A DNA stretch of 64,000 nt from a gamma proteobacterium HTCC2207 (GTDB taxonomy: Bacteria; Pseudomonadota; Gammaproteobacteria; Pseudomonadales; Porticoccaceae). Below are positions 63,040 to 64,000 of this stretch, in pieces. Numbering within the stretch: the stretch's first letter is position 1; each line of letters begins with the position of its first letter. A model generated the notes under the pieces. That model was given only the letters and a program-made list of their open reading frames with translations. It did no database searches and was not told the DNA's origin. The position numbers and the translations under genes are program-made. The stretch is taken from the NCBI GenBank assembly GCA_000153445.1, contig CH672398.1, positions 320,454 through 384,453 on the forward strand, written 5' to 3'.

Positions 63040-64000
63040 ATGAAACATCTTTATTTAATTGTTGTTACCACCTTTTTACTGGCCGCCTGTGGCGGAGGAT
63101 CAGGTGGTGGTTCTGGAGGCGAAACGCCTACGCCGGATACGACTTCTCCAATAGTAACTGCCCCCAGCTCCGCAACCTTTGCTGCCGTAGATGCGACGGG
63201 CGCTTCAGCAAGTAACGATGCGATTGCAACTTTCCTACAAGATGCTTCAGCCACCGATAGTGTCGATGGATCGGTGCCGGTAACGAACGATGCACCAGAT
63301 ACTTTCTCTCTCGGTGATACCACCGTAACCTTCTCTGCATCGGATGCCGCAGGTAACACCGCCACGGCGACGGCAGTGGTAACGGTAACCGATCAGACTG
63401 CACCGACTCTATCGGCACCCGCTGATAACAGTTTTGTTGCTTCATCGGCTGAGGGTATTGCTGCGAGCGATACTGCTCTGGTCGAGTTTTTAGCGCAGGC
63501 AACGGCTAGTGATAATGTTGACGCTGCTGTCACCGTGTCAAACGATGCACCAGCAACGTTCCCTATTGGTGACACAACAGTGCTATTTACGGCTGCGGAT
63601 GTTGCGGGCAACTCAGTTAACGCCAGTGCGACCGTCACTGTCACCGGTGCCGAACAAGAAGGTAAGGGTGAAAAAGGCCCATTGTTTAAAGCCACTGTCT
63701 TCTTGGACTACGACGGTGACAAACAGCTCGATGCTAACGAGCCGTCGACGCTGACGGATTTTGACGGCAACTATGTTTTAGCCGAGACCAGTGACGCGCC
63801 GGCTAACTACGCGGTTGTTGTGTTGATGAACGAGGATACGATCGACAGTATTTCCGGAGAAAGCTATGCCGACTCTGGTGTGACGCTAGAGGCAGTCAAA
63901 GGCAGTAAAGTGATCACGCCAATGACAACCCTGTACTCCTTCGCGGTAAGTGATTTGGGTGAAGGTGAAGAGCTTAGCGTTGAGGCCTTCTCGGCGGCCC
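63040..64000 (+). CDS. Lipoprotein with HYR-like domains (3' end outside window)
   Basis: An open frame of 320 codons running off the window. A lipoprotein signal peptide ends LLAAC, with Cys17 as the lipidated residue, followed by a Gly/Ser-rich linker. Two HYR-like beta-sandwich domains follow (about residues 34-117 and 118-200), each with a FSLGDTTVTFSASDAAGNT-like core and a DNVD/DSVDG turn. Next is a SdrD-B/EF-hand-like segment DYDGDKQLDANEP with DFDGNYVLAE. Such proteins are surface- or periplasm-anchored and often Ca-binding. It is a separate transcription unit from the element to its left. Confidence 0.87.
   Translation, partial: MKHLYLIVVTTFLLAACGGGSGGGSGGETPTPDTTSPIVTAPSSATFAAVDATGASASNDAIATFLQDASATDSVDGSVPVTNDAPDTFSLGDTTVTFSASDAAGNTATATAVVTVTDQTAPTLSAPADNSFVASSAEGIAASDTALVEFLAQATASDNVDAAVTVSNDAPATFPIGDTTVLFTAADVAGNSVNASATVTVTGAEQEGKGEKGPLFKATVFLDYDGDKQLDANEPSTLTDFDGNYVLAETSDAPANYAVVVLMNEDTIDSISGESYADSGVTLEAVKGSKVITPMTTLYSFAVSDLGEGEELSVEAFSAA

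Noticed and set aside
63051..63695. Open frames on the - strand inside the lipoprotein
   Set aside because: They mirror the Ala/Thr-rich repeats of the + strand gene, which has a signal peptide and domains.

Overview
The window reads as chromosomal DNA of a marine-type gammaproteobacterium. The protein families (ComEA-like, CpsG, RfaH-like, GlmS, the EPS-associated MarR regulator) point to Gammaproteobacteria, possibly near the Cellvibrionales/SAR92-type groups. That placement is an inference, because no rRNA or other decisive marker is present. Most of the window is one large surface-polysaccharide locus (about 2.7-57.2 kb), nearly all on the + strand. Its central part is visibly AT-richer than the flanks, as is usual for O-antigen/capsule loci gained by transfer.

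Layout. (1) 1-2.7 kb: a tRNA-Leu(CAG) on the - strand with a near-consensus promoter, a small secreted ComEA-like helix-hairpin-helix protein with a terminator, and an SLC13/TrkA-C permease. (2) 2.7-12.4 kb: cpsG (phosphomannomutase), an RfaH-like antiterminator, an rfbB fragment, a large SLBB polysaccharide-export protein, a Wzz-like chain-length protein, and two WecA-like initiating transferases around a 92-aa unknown. This part ends with a perfect 18-bp hairpin. (3) 12.4-15.7 kb: an ops/JUMPstart-like site, the MarR-EPS regulator, glmS, then a decayed acyl-carrier/ketoreductase pair. (4) 15.7-27 kb: ManNAcA genes (wecB, wecC) and an apparently complete CMP-pseudaminic-acid pathway (pseB, pseC, PseF-aminotransferase fusion, PseG-PseH fusion, pseI). 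(5) 27-36 kb: tailoring genes (sulfotransferase, DUF4910, CatB-like acyltransferase, LIC12162 family), a Wzx flippase, a PhaB-like reductase beside an AAC(3)-fold acyltransferase, and an acyltransferase-3 pseudogene. (6) 36-45.6 kb: CDP-6-deoxy-sugar genes (rfbF, rfbG, an RfbC-like epimerase, two reductase/epimerases), glycosyltransferases and a Wzy-like polymerase. (7) 45.6-57.2 kb: an AsnB / bi-domain oxidoreductase / heparinase-like module, and a QuiNAc-type module ending in a PglC-like phosphoglycosyl transferase.

How it fits together: nucleotide-sugar genes feed the glycosyltransferases, which build a lipid-linked unit started by one of three candidate initiating transferases. Wzx flips the unit, Wzy and Wzz polymerise it, and the SLBB protein may export it. 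Likely decorations are pseudaminic acid, ManNAcA, a 6-deoxyhexose, acyl groups and sulfate. An RfaH-like protein plus an ops-like leader would let RNA polymerase cross such a long transcription unit.

The right flank (57.2-62.8 kb) carries a compact candidate mobile unit: tyrosine recombinase, Xre regulator, two unknown proteins, and a terminal 48-bp sequence with iterons and an inverted-repeat core. An identical second copy of the 48-bp sequence lies 3.1 kb away, behind the decayed tail of a related gene. Between the copies lie cysC and a second SLC13 permease, paralogous to the one at the left edge. The window ends inside a lipoprotein with HYR-like domains. At least five decayed gene remnants inside the polysaccharide locus, plus one in the right flank, show repeated turnover. 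No CRISPR array, rRNA or recognisable transposase was found.
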